This document shows, in pieces, positions 7,570 through 15,718 of a stretch of 20,783 nt of DNA (positions are counted from its first letter, which is position 1; every line of letters starts with the position of its first letter). Below the pieces are notes generated by a model. It saw nothing but the letters and a program-made list of their open reading frames with translations. It was not told where the DNA came from and did no database searches. Made by a program: the position numbers and the translations under genes. Source of the DNA: JAGVUD01 sp052033935 (GTDB lineage Bacteria; Armatimonadota; UBA5829; DSUL01); assembly GCA_052033935.1 (NCBI GenBank), contig JBPOJE010000019.1, forward strand, positions 1 through 20,783, in the 5' to 3' direction.

Positions 7570-8490
7570 ATGGCGGAGAGCTACTACGACATTCTTGGTG
7601 TTTCAAAAAGCGCGACAGGCAAAGAGATCAAGAGCGCGTACCGCAGGCTCGCCCGCAAGCACCACCCGGACGTCAATCCTGGGGACCGCGCTTCGGAGGA
7701 GCGGTTCAAGCGGATCAGCGAGGCTTATGAGGTTCTGAGCAACCCGGAGAACCGGGCGGCATACGACCGGTTTGGGCCTCGCTGGCAGCAGGCGCAGAAG
7801 GCGGGCGCGGCAGGGCAGGATTCTGACCCTGGCTTCCACTTTGAAAGCACGTTCGACGAGGACACTGCGGGCGATTTCGCCAGCATCTTCGAGAACCTGT
7901 TTGGAGGCGCGGGGGGTGATGGTGGAGGCCGGCGCAGAACCCGGGTTGATCTCGGGGGATTTGGCGGTTTTACGCCGCAGCCTCAGCATGCCGAGGCTAA
8001 CGTGGAGCTCTCTCTCGATGAGGCGTATTCGGGCACCGAGCGCTACATCAATATCGGGGGGCAGAGGCTTTCGGTGAAGATACCGCCCGGCGTTAAGAGC
8101 GGGGGCCGGATTCGCCTCGCCGGAAAAGCGCCCGGCCGGAACGGCGTGCGCGGCGACCTGTTCCTGAATGTGACTGTTCGCGAGCATCGTACGTTCAAGA
8201 GGGACGGAGACAATCTGCTGGTTGATGTGGCGGTGCCGTATCTGACGGCAGCGCTCGGCGGCGAAGTGAGCGTGCCAACGCTGACAGGACGGGTCGCGAT
8301 GAAGGTGCCAGCGGGAATACAGAGCGGACAGTCAATCCGCCTGCAGGGCAAGGGCATGCCGCGGCCGAAGGGCGGAGGTCATGGCGACCTCCTGGCAAAG
8401 GCCATGATCACCGTTCCGAAAGAACTCTCAGCCCGCGAGCGTGAGTTGCTCACGGAGCTGGCGGCGATATCAGCCGCACGAAACGCCTGA
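7570..8490 (+). CDS. DnaJ/CbpA-type Hsp40 co-chaperone (no zinc finger)
   Basis: 306 residues. It delivers substrates to DnaK and stimulates its ATPase. The J domain (1 to about 70) carries YYDILGVS and the essential HPD at 32-34. A linker with Phe/Gly segments (IFENLFGGAGGDGGG) follows, then two C-terminal peptide-binding beta domains (LSVKIPPGVKSGGRIRLAGKA; GDLFLNVTV; RLQGKGMP; GDLLAKAMI). The four CxxCxGxG zinc repeats of classical DnaJ are absent, so this is a type II, CbpA-like Hsp40. ATG 7570 has GGAGG six bases upstream. It lies 64 bp after hsp20 and 58 bp before hspR. A canonical zinc-containing DnaJ may be encoded elsewhere in the genome. Confidence 0.94.
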   Translation: MAESYYDILGVSKSATGKEIKSAYRRLARKHHPDVNPGDRASEERFKRISEAYEVLSNPENRAAYDRFGPRWQQAQKAGAAGQDSDPGFHFESTFDEDTAGDFASIFENLFGGAGGDGGGRRRTRVDLGGFGGFTPQPQHAEANVELSLDEAYSGTERYINIGGQRLSVKIPPGVKSGGRIRLAGKAPGRNGVRGDLFLNVTVREHRTFKRDGDNLLVDVAVPYLTAALGGEVSVPTLTGRVAMKVPAGIQSGQSIRLQGKGMPRPKGGGHGDLLAKAMITVPKELSARERELLTELAAISAARNA

Positions 8491-8513
8491 TCGGCTATGT
8501 CGTTTCCGATCAG
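8487..8513. other. Perfect inverted repeat across the dnaJ stop codon
   Basis: CTGATCGG (8487-8494) and CCGATCAG (8506-8513) are perfect 8-bp arms around an 11-nt loop. The left arm contains the dnaJ TGA. No T run follows. It could be an mRNA hairpin that limits read-through into hspR, or a dyad operator; the sequence does not decide. Confidence 0.4.
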
Positions 8514-8548
8514 CCTGGCGGATGAAGATAGCGAGGTGAGACGCGACT

Positions 8549-8887
8549 ATGACTGCTCACAGCAGAGATGAACCTGTATTCATGATCAGCGTGGCGGCTC
8601 GGCTTTGCGAAATGCACCCGCAAACGCTGCGGCTCTACGAACGGCTTGGACTGGTCCAACCGCAGAGACAGAACGGCCGCAATCGGCTGTACTCGCAGGA
8701 AGATATAGACAGACTCCTGCAGATTCAACGTCTTACGCAAGACCTCGGCGTTAACCTTGCCGGAGTCGAGGTTATTCTAGACCTTCTGGAGCGGCTTTCG
8801 CAAACTCGGGCCGATGCCGAAGAGCGCCTGGAACAGATGCGCCTTTACTACGAACGCGAGATAGAACGGCTGCGCTGCGGCATGTAG
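8549..8887 (+). CDS. hspR: HspR-type MerR-family heat-shock repressor
   Basis: 112 residues. The N-terminal winged helix-turn-helix reads FMISVAARLCEMHPQTLRLYERLGLVQP (11-38), then NRLYSQEDIDRL, RLTQDLGVNLAGVEVILDL. This is the HspR signature within the MerR family (AEL-x-MHPQTLRLYER, LNLAGV). A C-terminal coiled coil (about 78-109, Glu/Arg-rich) should dimerise it. No Cys/His metal-sensing set is evident. In characterised bacteria HspR binds HAIR sites and uses DnaK as co-repressor. Its position at the end of the dnaK operon and the HAIR-like site at 4953 fit that loop. GAGGTGAG lies 8 nt before the ATG. Confidence 0.9.
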   Translation: MTAHSRDEPVFMISVAARLCEMHPQTLRLYERLGLVQPQRQNGRNRLYSQEDIDRLLQIQRLTQDLGVNLAGVEVILDLLERLSQTRADAEERLEQMRLYYEREIERLRCGM

Positions 8888-8975
8888 CCTGCCGGGCTTT
8901 CCACTGATTGGCTTCAGCCGGGCGGCCTGGGAGAGGGCATTTCCCGGAAGCTCAGCCCCGCGCCAGCGCGAAAAC

Positions 8976-9005
8976 TTGTTGTTCGGCCCTGCCGGCAGCT
9001 ATAAT
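8976..9005 (+). promoter_or_regulatory. Predicted promoter of the arginine operon
   Basis: A perfect -10 TATAAT (9000-9005) follows TTGTTG (8976-8981, three of six -35 positions) by 18 bp. Transcription would start near 9012, giving a leader of about 37 nt before argC. No ARG box for ArgR and no leader peptide or attenuator was seen in 8888-9048. No clear terminator separates hspR from this promoter, so some read-through from the heat-shock operon is possible. Confidence 0.6.
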
Positions 9006-9048
9006 CTTAGCTTCACACATTCGTTTCGCAGATTGGAGAAGCACGGAT

Positions 9049-10098
9049 TTGGCTGCAGTTCGGATAGGGATTGTCGGCGCGACGGGATATGCCGGGGTTG
9101 AGATTGTTCGTCTGCTGACCCGTCATCCGGACGCGCAGATCACCTGCGTGACGAGCGAGTCGCGCAGCGGCGTGCCGCTGTCGGCTGTCTTCCCGCATCT
9201 GTCCGGCAGCGTTTCCGAGCCCCTCAGGCCGTTTTCGCCCACCGAAGTTGCCGAGTTGGCCGACGTCGTATTCTTGGCGCGCGGCAACGGCTGGGCGATG
9301 AAGCACGCCGCGACACTTCTTCAGGCCGGGGTAAAGGTGATAGACATTGCGGCGGATTTCCGCCTCCGCGACCCGGTAGCATGGCGGGAGTATTACGGCT
9401 GTGAGCACGAAGCGGTGGACCTGCTCGCTGAGGCCGTTTACGGGTTGCCGGAGTTCTACCGCGACCGGATCAGCCAGGCGCGGCTGGTCGCCAATCCCGG
9501 CTGTTACCCCACCTCCGCGATTCTTGCTCTCGCGCCGGCCCTCAAACTCGGACTGCTGGAGCCGGACGGCGTCGTAATCTGCAGCGCATCGGGGGTATCA
9601 GGGGCAGGCCGGTCGAAGACAGAGGTGCCGTACCTCTTCTCGGAGATGGACAGCAACTACAGGGCTTACGGGGTTGTCAAGCACCGGCATACGCCCGAGA
9701 TTGAGCAAGAGCTTTCGGTGGCTGCGGGGACTTATGTGCCCGTCACCTTCACGCCGCATCTTGTGCCGATGACAAGGGGAATCCACACGACAGCGTATGC
9801 CTCGCTTGCAGCGGGGGCCGATCCCTCCGGACTCAGACAGGCGTACGAGGAATTCTACCGCGGCGCGCCGTTCGTGCAGGTGCTGCCGGAGGGGCAGTTC
9901 CCCGAGACCAAGCAGGCGGTTGGCTCGAACTACTGCCGAATCTCGCCGGTTTTCGACGAGCGAACCGGGCGCATAATCGTGCTGTCGGTGATTGACAATC
10001 TGGTGAAGGGAGCCGCCGGGCAAGCAATCCAGAACATGAACCTGATGTTCGGGCTGGATGAGACGGCTGGCCTCGACTTTCCGGCGATGTATCCCTAG
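9049..10098 (+). CDS. argC: N-acetyl-gamma-glutamyl-phosphate reductase
   Basis: 349 residues. It reduces N-acetylglutamyl phosphate to the semialdehyde with NADPH, the third step of arginine synthesis. The N-terminal Rossmann motif is GIVGATGYAG (7-16). The catalytic cysteine is C152 in NPGCYPTSAILAL. SGVSGAGRS and KHRHTPEIEQ are also family motifs, the latter holding the catalytic His. The ALPHG stretch usual after VVFLA reads ARGNG here (77-81). The start is TTG 9049: it follows GGAGAAG by 7 nt and gives the family N-terminus MAAVRIGIVG. Upstream in-frame codons back to 8908 overlap the promoter and look non-coding. It is the first gene of the arginine operon. Confidence 0.95.
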   Translation: MAAVRIGIVGATGYAGVEIVRLLTRHPDAQITCVTSESRSGVPLSAVFPHLSGSVSEPLRPFSPTEVAELADVVFLARGNGWAMKHAATLLQAGVKVIDIAADFRLRDPVAWREYYGCEHEAVDLLAEAVYGLPEFYRDRISQARLVANPGCYPTSAILALAPALKLGLLEPDGVVICSASGVSGAGRSKTEVPYLFSEMDSNYRAYGVVKHRHTPEIEQELSVAAGTYVPVTFTPHLVPMTRGIHTTAYASLAAGADPSGLRQAYEEFYRGAPFVQVLPEGQFPETKQAVGSNYCRISPVFDERTGRIIVLSVIDNLVKGAAGQAIQNMNLMFGLDETAGLDFPAMYP

Positions 10099-10103
10099 CC
10101 GTT

Positions 10104-11330
10104 ATGCACCGAGATCAACCACAGCAGCCTTTCATCGAAGCCGTGGAGTGCGGCTCAATAACCAGTCCGTCCGGCTTTAAAGCCGCGGGTGTCGCGTGCG
10201 GTATCAAAAAGTCGGGCAAGCCGGATCTGGCACTGATTGCTAGCGGCGCGCCGTGTGCTTTCGCGGGCCTGCTAACCACCAATCGCGTGCGCGCCGCCTG
10301 CATTGACATCAACCGCGAGCGCCTGAGCGGGGGAGTGTGCCAGGCGATCATCGTCAACAGCGGCAACGCAAACTGCTTCACGGGCGAGGCGGGCCGCGAG
10401 GACGCTCTTGAGATGTGCGCGCTTACCGCGTACACGCTCGGCATCGAGAGCGAGCTGGTCGCCGGGGCATCCACCGGGCACATCGGCGAACGCTTGCCAA
10501 TGGACGAGCTGCGCGCCGGTATCGCTCAGCTTCCGGACGCTCTCTCGCCAGAGGGCGGGCCGATGGCCGCGCAGGCCATAATGACCACGGACCTCGTCCC
10601 CAAGCAGGCAGCCGTCAGACTGGCGCTGAGCGGCGGTCAGGTGACCATCGGCGCTGTGGCCAAGGGCAGCGGCATGATCGAGCCGAACATGGCTACGATG
10701 TTCTGTTTCCTGACGACCGACGCCGAAGCTTCCGCTGGAACGCTGCAACGCGCACTCGACCGGGCCGTTGATGAGTCTTTCCACTGCCTCACCGTGGACG
10801 GCGATACGAGCACGAACGATATGGTGCTGATGCTGGCGAACGGCGCGAGCGGTGTTACGCTTTGCGAAGCCGACGAGTCGCGGTTTGAGGCGGCTCTCAC
10901 TTCGATCTGCCAGCAGATGGCAAAAGCGATTGCTGCCGATGGCGAAGGAGCGACAAAGCTGATTGAAATCCGTATCACCGGAGCTTCGTCGAAGGAGGAC
11001 GCACGGAAGATCGGCAAGACCATCGCGAACTCGCCTCTATTCAAGACGGCTATGTTCGGGTGCGATCCGAACTGGGGCCGGATTACCGCAACCGCCGGGC
11101 GCGCCGGAGTGCCGCTGGATCAGGCGAAATTGAACCTCACCTTATGCGACCACCAGATAGTTCGGGACGGCGAGCCGGTGATGCTGTCGCTCGAAGACGC
11201 GGGCAACCTGCTGAAGACGGACTTCGTGACGATAGAGCTTGATCTCGGGCTGGGCACGGGCGAGGCGGTGGTCTGGACCTGCGACCTCTCTTACGATTAC
11301 GTCCGCATCAATGCGGACTACCACACGTGA
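10104..11330 (+). CDS. argJ: Glutamate N-acetyltransferase / ornithine acetyltransferase
   Basis: 408 residues. It transfers acetyl from N-acetylornithine to glutamate, closing the acetyl cycle. Bifunctional members also use acetyl-CoA; which kind this is cannot be told by eye. The precursor self-cleaves before the nucleophile Thr in the conserved GMIEPNMATM; here T198, splitting it into alpha and beta chains. Also seen: VNSGNANCFTGEAG (84-97), STGHIGERLPM (123-133; the family usually has STGVIG), VDGDTSTND, FGCDPNWGRI and the C-terminal YVRINADYHT. It begins 5 bp after argC with little Shine-Dalgarno match, so translation is probably coupled. Its stop TGA overlaps the argB start. Confidence 0.96.
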   Translation: MHRDQPQQPFIEAVECGSITSPSGFKAAGVACGIKKSGKPDLALIASGAPCAFAGLLTTNRVRAACIDINRERLSGGVCQAIIVNSGNANCFTGEAGREDALEMCALTAYTLGIESELVAGASTGHIGERLPMDELRAGIAQLPDALSPEGGPMAAQAIMTTDLVPKQAAVRLALSGGQVTIGAVAKGSGMIEPNMATMFCFLTTDAEASAGTLQRALDRAVDESFHCLTVDGDTSTNDMVLMLANGASGVTLCEADESRFEAALTSICQQMAKAIAADGEGATKLIEIRITGASSKEDARKIGKTIANSPLFKTAMFGCDPNWGRITATAGRAGVPLDQAKLNLTLCDHQIVRDGEPVMLSLEDAGNLLKTDFVTIELDLGLGTGEAVVWTCDLSYDYVRINADYHT

Positions 11331-12205
11331 TGGCAATGAACGAAGACTGGAACACACGGGAAGAACAGGCGCGGATACTTGTTGAGGCGCTCCCCTACAT
11401 CAGGGAGTACTACGGCAAGACGATTCTGATAAAGTACGGCGGCGCGGCGATGGTGGACGAACGCATCAAAAGCGCCGTCTGCGAGGACATCGTGCTGATG
11501 CACTATGTCGGGATGCGCCCCGTGCTCGTGCATGGCGGCGGCCCCGAAGTCAGCGGCGTGATGCGCAGGCTGGGCAAAGAGCCCGCGTTCGTCAACGGGC
11601 TTCGCGTCACCGACGCCGAGACGATGGAAGTCGTCGAAATGGTACTTGCGGGCAAGACGAACAAGGGCATTGTTGCGGGCATCAATGGCCATGGCGGCCT
11701 TGCGGTGGGCCTGTCGGGCAAGGATGCAAATCTGATCGTTGCCAGAAAGGCGCCGGGTGAAGTGGATCTGGGCTTCGTGGGTGAGGTCGAGGAGATCAAC
11801 CCGGCCATTCTGGAGACGCTTGCGCGTGACGGGTTCATCCCGGTCATCAGTTCGGTAGCTATCGGCAAGGGCGGAGAATCTTACAACATCAATGCGGACG
11901 CAGTGGCCGGCGATCTCGCATGGCGTCTTGGAGCGGAGAAGCTCATCCTCATGACGGATGTGGCGGGAATCCTGCGCGATGTGAACGATCCTGAGAGCAT
12001 AATCTCCGCGTTGACGGCGGACGAGGCTGTGGGGCTGACCTTGTCGGGCGCGGTCTCGAAGGGAATGATCCCAAAGGTGAATGCGTGCGTGGCGGCGGTG
12101 AAAGGTGGGGTAAAGAGAGCGCATATTGTGGATGGATGCAGGCCGCGCGCGCTCCTCATGGAGCTTTTCACGGACACCGGCGTAGGCACGATGATCACGC
12201 AGTAA
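11330..12205 (+). CDS. argB: Acetylglutamate kinase
   Basis: 291 residues from the ATG that overlaps the argJ TGA (TGATG). GTG 11327 and ATG 11336 are in-frame alternatives, and the ribosome site is weak for all, pointing to coupling with argJ. It phosphorylates N-acetylglutamate with ATP. Amino-acid kinase motifs: KYGGAAM (35-41, usually KYGGNAM), LVHGGGPEVS (66-75), AGKTNKG, GLSGKDANL, YNINADAVAGDLA and KLILMTDVAGIL. An N-terminal helix (REEQARILVEALPYIREYYG) and the end ELFTDTGVGTMI resemble the arginine-inhibited hexameric kinases, so feedback control by arginine is likely. Confidence 0.96.
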   Translation: MAMNEDWNTREEQARILVEALPYIREYYGKTILIKYGGAAMVDERIKSAVCEDIVLMHYVGMRPVLVHGGGPEVSGVMRRLGKEPAFVNGLRVTDAETMEVVEMVLAGKTNKGIVAGINGHGGLAVGLSGKDANLIVARKAPGEVDLGFVGEVEEINPAILETLARDGFIPVISSVAIGKGGESYNINADAVAGDLAWRLGAEKLILMTDVAGILRDVNDPESIISALTADEAVGLTLSGAVSKGMIPKVNACVAAVKGGVKRAHIVDGCRPRALLMELFTDTGVGTMITQ

Positions 12206-12226
12206 GGAAGATATGAGGCAGACAGT

Positions 12227-13444
12227 ATGACAGACAGCACGGAAACCAGCGCGAAAGTATCGGAAGTTGCGGGCCTGTACGAGAAGTATGTAATGGCTAC
12301 TTACGGACGCTTCCCCGTCGTGTTCGAGCGTGGGGAAGGCGTGTACCTCTGGGACACAGACGGCCGCCGCTACCTCGACTTCCTCTCCGGGTTCGCTGTC
12401 AACGGGGTTGGGCATTGCCACCCGAAGGTTGTGGAGGCGGTGCAGCGGCAGTGCGCGAAGCTGATGCACGTAAGCAACCTCTATCTCATCGAGCAGCAGG
12501 CCGAGCTTGCACAGGCGCTCTGCAAGATGACCGGGATGGAGAAGGCATTCCTCGCGAACAGCGGCGCGGAAGCGAACGAGGCGGCCCTGAAGATCGCGCG
12601 CAAGCTCGGAAACGCGGCGAGTCCGGACAAGACCTGGATCGTGGCGGCCGCGAACTCGTTCCACGGACGCACGCTCGGCACTCTGGCGATCACCGGACAG
12701 GAGAAGTACCAGAAGCCGTACATACCGCTCGTTCCGAATGTCACACTGATTCCATACAACGATACAGCGGCGCTCGAAGCAGCAGTGGACGACAAGACCT
12801 GCGCCGTCATTCTGGAGCCGATCCAGGGCGAAGGCGGAGTGTTCCCGGCGGCGCCAGAGTTCCTGCGAGCCGCTCGCGAAGCTGCTGACAGGCACCGCGC
12901 TCTTCTGATATTCGACGAGATCCAGACGGGTTGCGGGCGAACAGGCGAATTCCTTGCCTGTCAGGCGTATGGCGTCGTGCCCGATATCGTAACGCTTGCC
13001 AAGACCATGGGTGGCGGGTTCCCGATTGCGGCGTGCCTGGCACGTGGAAGGGCTGCGGAGGCGTTTATGCCGGGCGACCACGGCACCACGTTCGGGGGAG
13101 GACCGCTCGCGTGCGCGGCGGCTCTTGCGGCTGTGCGAGCGATCGAGAGCGAGGGCCTGTGCGCCCGCGCCCGAGAGATGGGCCATGCGGTGCGCGGTGG
13201 GCTTGAGGCCTTGAAGGCAAAGCTCGGCTGCGGCGAGGTGCGCGGGATGGGTCTGATGCAGGCGCTCGTCCTCGGCAGCCCCGCGGCGCGTGATGTTGTG
13301 CAGGCGGCCTTCCGCAAGGGATTGCTGGCCAATGCCGTGGGCCCGAACATCATCCGGCTACTGCCGCCACTTGTCGTGAATCAGCAGCAGGTTGACGAAG
13401 GTATAGAGATTCTGGACAGCGCGATCACCGAGACCCTGGCTTGA
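12227..13444 (+). CDS. argD: Acetylornithine aminotransferase (PLP-dependent)
   Basis: 405 residues. It converts N-acetylglutamate semialdehyde and glutamate to N-acetylornithine; relatives also act in lysine synthesis. Class-III aminotransferase features: YLDFLSGFAVNGVGHCHP (49-66), NSGAEANEAALKIAR (111-125), FHGRTLGTLAITG, EPIQGEGG (197-204), FDEIQTGCGRTG with D230 contacting PLP, and the Schiff-base lysine K259 in TLAKTMGGGFPIA. GAGG lies 8 nt before the ATG. It starts 21 bp after argB, and its end lies 29 bp before the preferred argF start. Confidence 0.95.
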   Translation: MTDSTETSAKVSEVAGLYEKYVMATYGRFPVVFERGEGVYLWDTDGRRYLDFLSGFAVNGVGHCHPKVVEAVQRQCAKLMHVSNLYLIEQQAELAQALCKMTGMEKAFLANSGAEANEAALKIARKLGNAASPDKTWIVAAANSFHGRTLGTLAITGQEKYQKPYIPLVPNVTLIPYNDTAALEAAVDDKTCAVILEPIQGEGGVFPAAPEFLRAAREAADRHRALLIFDEIQTGCGRTGEFLACQAYGVVPDIVTLAKTMGGGFPIAACLARGRAAEAFMPGDHGTTFGGGPLACAAALAAVRAIESEGLCARAREMGHAVRGGLEALKAKLGCGEVRGMGLMQALVLGSPAARDVVQAAFRKGLLANAVGPNIIRLLPPLVVNQQQVDEGIEILDSAITETLA

Positions 13445-13473
13445 CCCCCCCACAAGAGAACAGATACACCACG

Positions 13474-14442
13474 ATGACAGACACATTCAGGGGCAGAGAC
13501 CTTATCGGCATTGCCGATCTGAGCGAGGACGAGTTGCAGCAGGTGCTCGCGCGGGCGGACCAGCTCAAGAGGGAGCTGCGTTCGGCGCCGCAGGTTGCGG
13601 AAATCCGGGGCAGCTCGGCGCGTCCAACGCTGGCGCTCATCTTCGAGAAGCCGTCGCTGCGCACCCGCGTCACCTTCGAGGTGGCCATCTCGCAACTCGG
13701 CGGACAGGCCATCTACCTTGCTCCGGCTGACATACAAATCGGAAAGCGTGAGGCTGTTCAGGACGTTGCCGCGAATCTATCACGCTGGGTGGACACCATA
13801 GCCGCGCGCACGTTCAGCCACTCCACTGTCACGGGCCTGGCGCAGCACGCCAGTGTGCCGGTCATCAATGCTCTTTCCGATCTCGAGCATCCCTGCCAGG
13901 CGCTTGCCGACCTGCAGACCATCGGCGAGGTGAAGGGAAAGCCGCTTTCCGGCGGCTTCCGCGACCTCAGCGGACTGAAGCTCGTGTTTGTGGGCGATGG
14001 AAACAACGTCGCAAACAGCCTTCTGCTTGCGTGCGCCCGAACAGGAATGCACATGACTATCACCTGCCCGGAGGGCTATGGCCCGGACAAGGACATTCTG
14101 GCGCAGGCGAAGGAACTGGGCGCGGCTTCCGGCTGCCAGTTCGAAGTTACGAGTGCCCTGCGCGATGCCGTGCGCGGCGCGGACGCGATCTACACCGACG
14201 TGTGGACGAGCATGGGGCAGGAGGCTGAGGCTGAGGTTCGCCGAAAGGCGTTTGCCGGGTTCCAGGTGAACGCGGAACTGTTGGCGCTGGCAAAACCAGA
14301 CGCCATTGTGCTTCATTGCATGCCGGCGCATCGGGGCGAGGAGATAACGTCCGAAGTCCTCGACGGGCCGCAGTCGGTCGCCTTCGAACAGGCCGAGAAT
14401 CGGCTGCACGCGCAGAAGGCGTGGCTTTCGCTGGTGCTGTAG
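13474..14442 (+). CDS. argF: Ornithine carbamoyltransferase
   Basis: 322 residues. It makes citrulline from ornithine and carbamoyl phosphate. The carbamoyl-phosphate loop reads EKPSLRTRVTFE (58-69), the SLRTR form of STRTR. RTFSH (112-116), HPCQALADL (139-147), DVWTSMGQE (242-250, the ornithine-binding SMG loop) and HCMPAHRGEEIT (281-292, with the catalytic Cys) assign it to ornithine rather than aspartate transcarbamylase. ATG 13474 starts at the family N-terminus. A TTG at 13441 that overlaps the argD stop would add 11 unconserved-looking residues. Neither start has a strong ribosome site. Carbamoyl-phosphate synthase is not in the window. Confidence 0.95.
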   Translation: MTDTFRGRDLIGIADLSEDELQQVLARADQLKRELRSAPQVAEIRGSSARPTLALIFEKPSLRTRVTFEVAISQLGGQAIYLAPADIQIGKREAVQDVAANLSRWVDTIAARTFSHSTVTGLAQHASVPVINALSDLEHPCQALADLQTIGEVKGKPLSGGFRDLSGLKLVFVGDGNNVANSLLLACARTGMHMTITCPEGYGPDKDILAQAKELGAASGCQFEVTSALRDAVRGADAIYTDVWTSMGQEAEAEVRRKAFAGFQVNAELLALAKPDAIVLHCMPAHRGEEITSEVLDGPQSVAFEQAENRLHAQKAWLSLVL

Positions 14443-14463
14443 AAACGCGGGCGGGTTGCTATT

Positions 14464-14482
14464 TCCGGCCTTTGCGGCCGGA
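14464..14482 (+). other. Hairpin in the argF-argG gap
   Basis: TCCGGCC (14464-14470), loop TTTGC, and GGCCGGA (14476-14482) form a perfect 7-bp stem in the 67-bp gap. No T tract follows, and AGGA with the argG ATG lies about 18 nt further on. It may stabilise the upstream mRNA or damp argG expression. Confidence 0.4.
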
Positions 14483-14509
14483 CTCTGACATACACTTGAT
14501 AGGAAAACG

Positions 14510-15703
14510 ATGAAAACAGTTGTGCTGGTTTACTCAGGCGGGCTCGACACCTCGGTTGCGATCCCGATGATGCGCGAAGACTACGGCTTCGAGCGGGTCG
14601 TGACGGTTACCGTGGATGTCGGTCAGCCGGCCGACGATGTCAAAGTCGCTGAAGAGAAGGCGCGGGCGCTGGGCACCGAGCACTACACCGTTGATGCGAA
14701 AGACGAGTTCGCGCGCGACTACTGCTTCCGCGCTGTGAAGGCGAACGGTGACTATCAGGGCTATCCTCTCAGCACGTCCATCGCACGGCCCCTCATCGCC
14801 GAAAAGGCGGTGGAGGTTGCGAAGCGCGTGGGGGGGCAGGCGTTCTGCCACGGGTGCACCGGCAAGGGGAACGATCAGTTCCGCATCGAGTTCGTTATGC
14901 GAACCCTCGCGCCGGAAATCGAGATCATCGCTCCGATGCGCGAGCGCAATCTGACCCGGACCGAAGAGATCGAATACGCGAAGGCCAAGGGCGTTCCGAT
15001 TTCGCAGTCCGTGGACAAGATCTGGAGCATTGACGAGAACCTGTGGGGGCGCTCTATTGAGGGCGGACGTCTGGAAGAGCCGGACTACGCGCCGCCGGAG
15101 GAGATCTTCCTGTGGACGGTCAGCCCGCAGGCCGCCCCGGACAGTCCAACGGATGTGACGATCTCGTTCAAAGAAGGCATTCCGGTGGCGGTGGATGGCA
15201 AGGAGCTCAATCCGTTGAGCCTCATCAGCGAAGTGCATCGCCTTGCGGGCGCCAACGGTGTCGGCCGGGTTGACATCATGGAAGACCGCATGCTCGGCCT
15301 GAAAGTGCGCGAGAACTACGAGTGCCCGGCGGCGGTGGTGCTGATCAAGGCGCACAAAGCGCTGGAGGCTCTCGTCTCTACGCGCAAAGAGATCGCTTTC
15401 AAGAACGCAGTGGATCAGTCGTGGGCCGACCTCGCCTACGAGGGGCTCTGGTACGACCCGCTCAAGGAAGACCTGGAGGCGTTCATTGACCGCGTCAACA
15501 CGCGCGTGACGGGCGATGTCGTCGTCCGGCTTTACAAAGGCAGCGCGGCGGTCATCGGCCGCCGGAGTCCGCTCGCCCTCTACTCGGAAGACCTCGCCTC
15601 GTTCGACTCCAAGACGTTCGATCAGAGTGAGATGGCCGGGATGGTGAAGGTTCACGGGATGCAGGCGCGGATGTATCGCTCGGTCAGCGAGAGCAAGGGC
15701 TGA
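14510..15703 (+). CDS. argG: Argininosuccinate synthase
   Basis: 397 residues, the normal family length. It joins citrulline and aspartate with ATP to give argininosuccinate. The N-terminal PP-loop ATP site is YSGGLDTS (8-15). Further conserved blocks: TVDVGQ (34-39), YPLSTSIARPLIAEK (85-99), HGCTGKGNDQFRIE (114-127), SIDENLWGRSIEGG, and the C-terminal dimer arm starting LYSEDLASFD. TAGGA precedes the ATG by 5 nt. It follows argF by 67 bp containing a hairpin and precedes argH by 15 bp. Confidence 0.97.
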   Translation: MKTVVLVYSGGLDTSVAIPMMREDYGFERVVTVTVDVGQPADDVKVAEEKARALGTEHYTVDAKDEFARDYCFRAVKANGDYQGYPLSTSIARPLIAEKAVEVAKRVGGQAFCHGCTGKGNDQFRIEFVMRTLAPEIEIIAPMRERNLTRTEEIEYAKAKGVPISQSVDKIWSIDENLWGRSIEGGRLEEPDYAPPEEIFLWTVSPQAAPDSPTDVTISFKEGIPVAVDGKELNPLSLISEVHRLAGANGVGRVDIMEDRMLGLKVRENYECPAAVVLIKAHKALEALVSTRKEIAFKNAVDQSWADLAYEGLWYDPLKEDLEAFIDRVNTRVTGDVVVRLYKGSAAVIGRRSPLALYSEDLASFDSKTFDQSEMAGMVKVHGMQARMYRSVSESKG

Positions 15704-15718
15704 GAGGTTCGAGGGCTT

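Noticed and set aside
8908..9048. 47-residue N-terminal extension of ArgC
   Set aside because: It overlaps the predicted promoter; TTG 9049 has a ribosome site and gives the family start.
11318..13186. 622-residue open frame on the minus strand
   Set aside because: It is antisense to argB and argD, which carry full family motifs. The frame is Arg/His-rich and unrecognisable.
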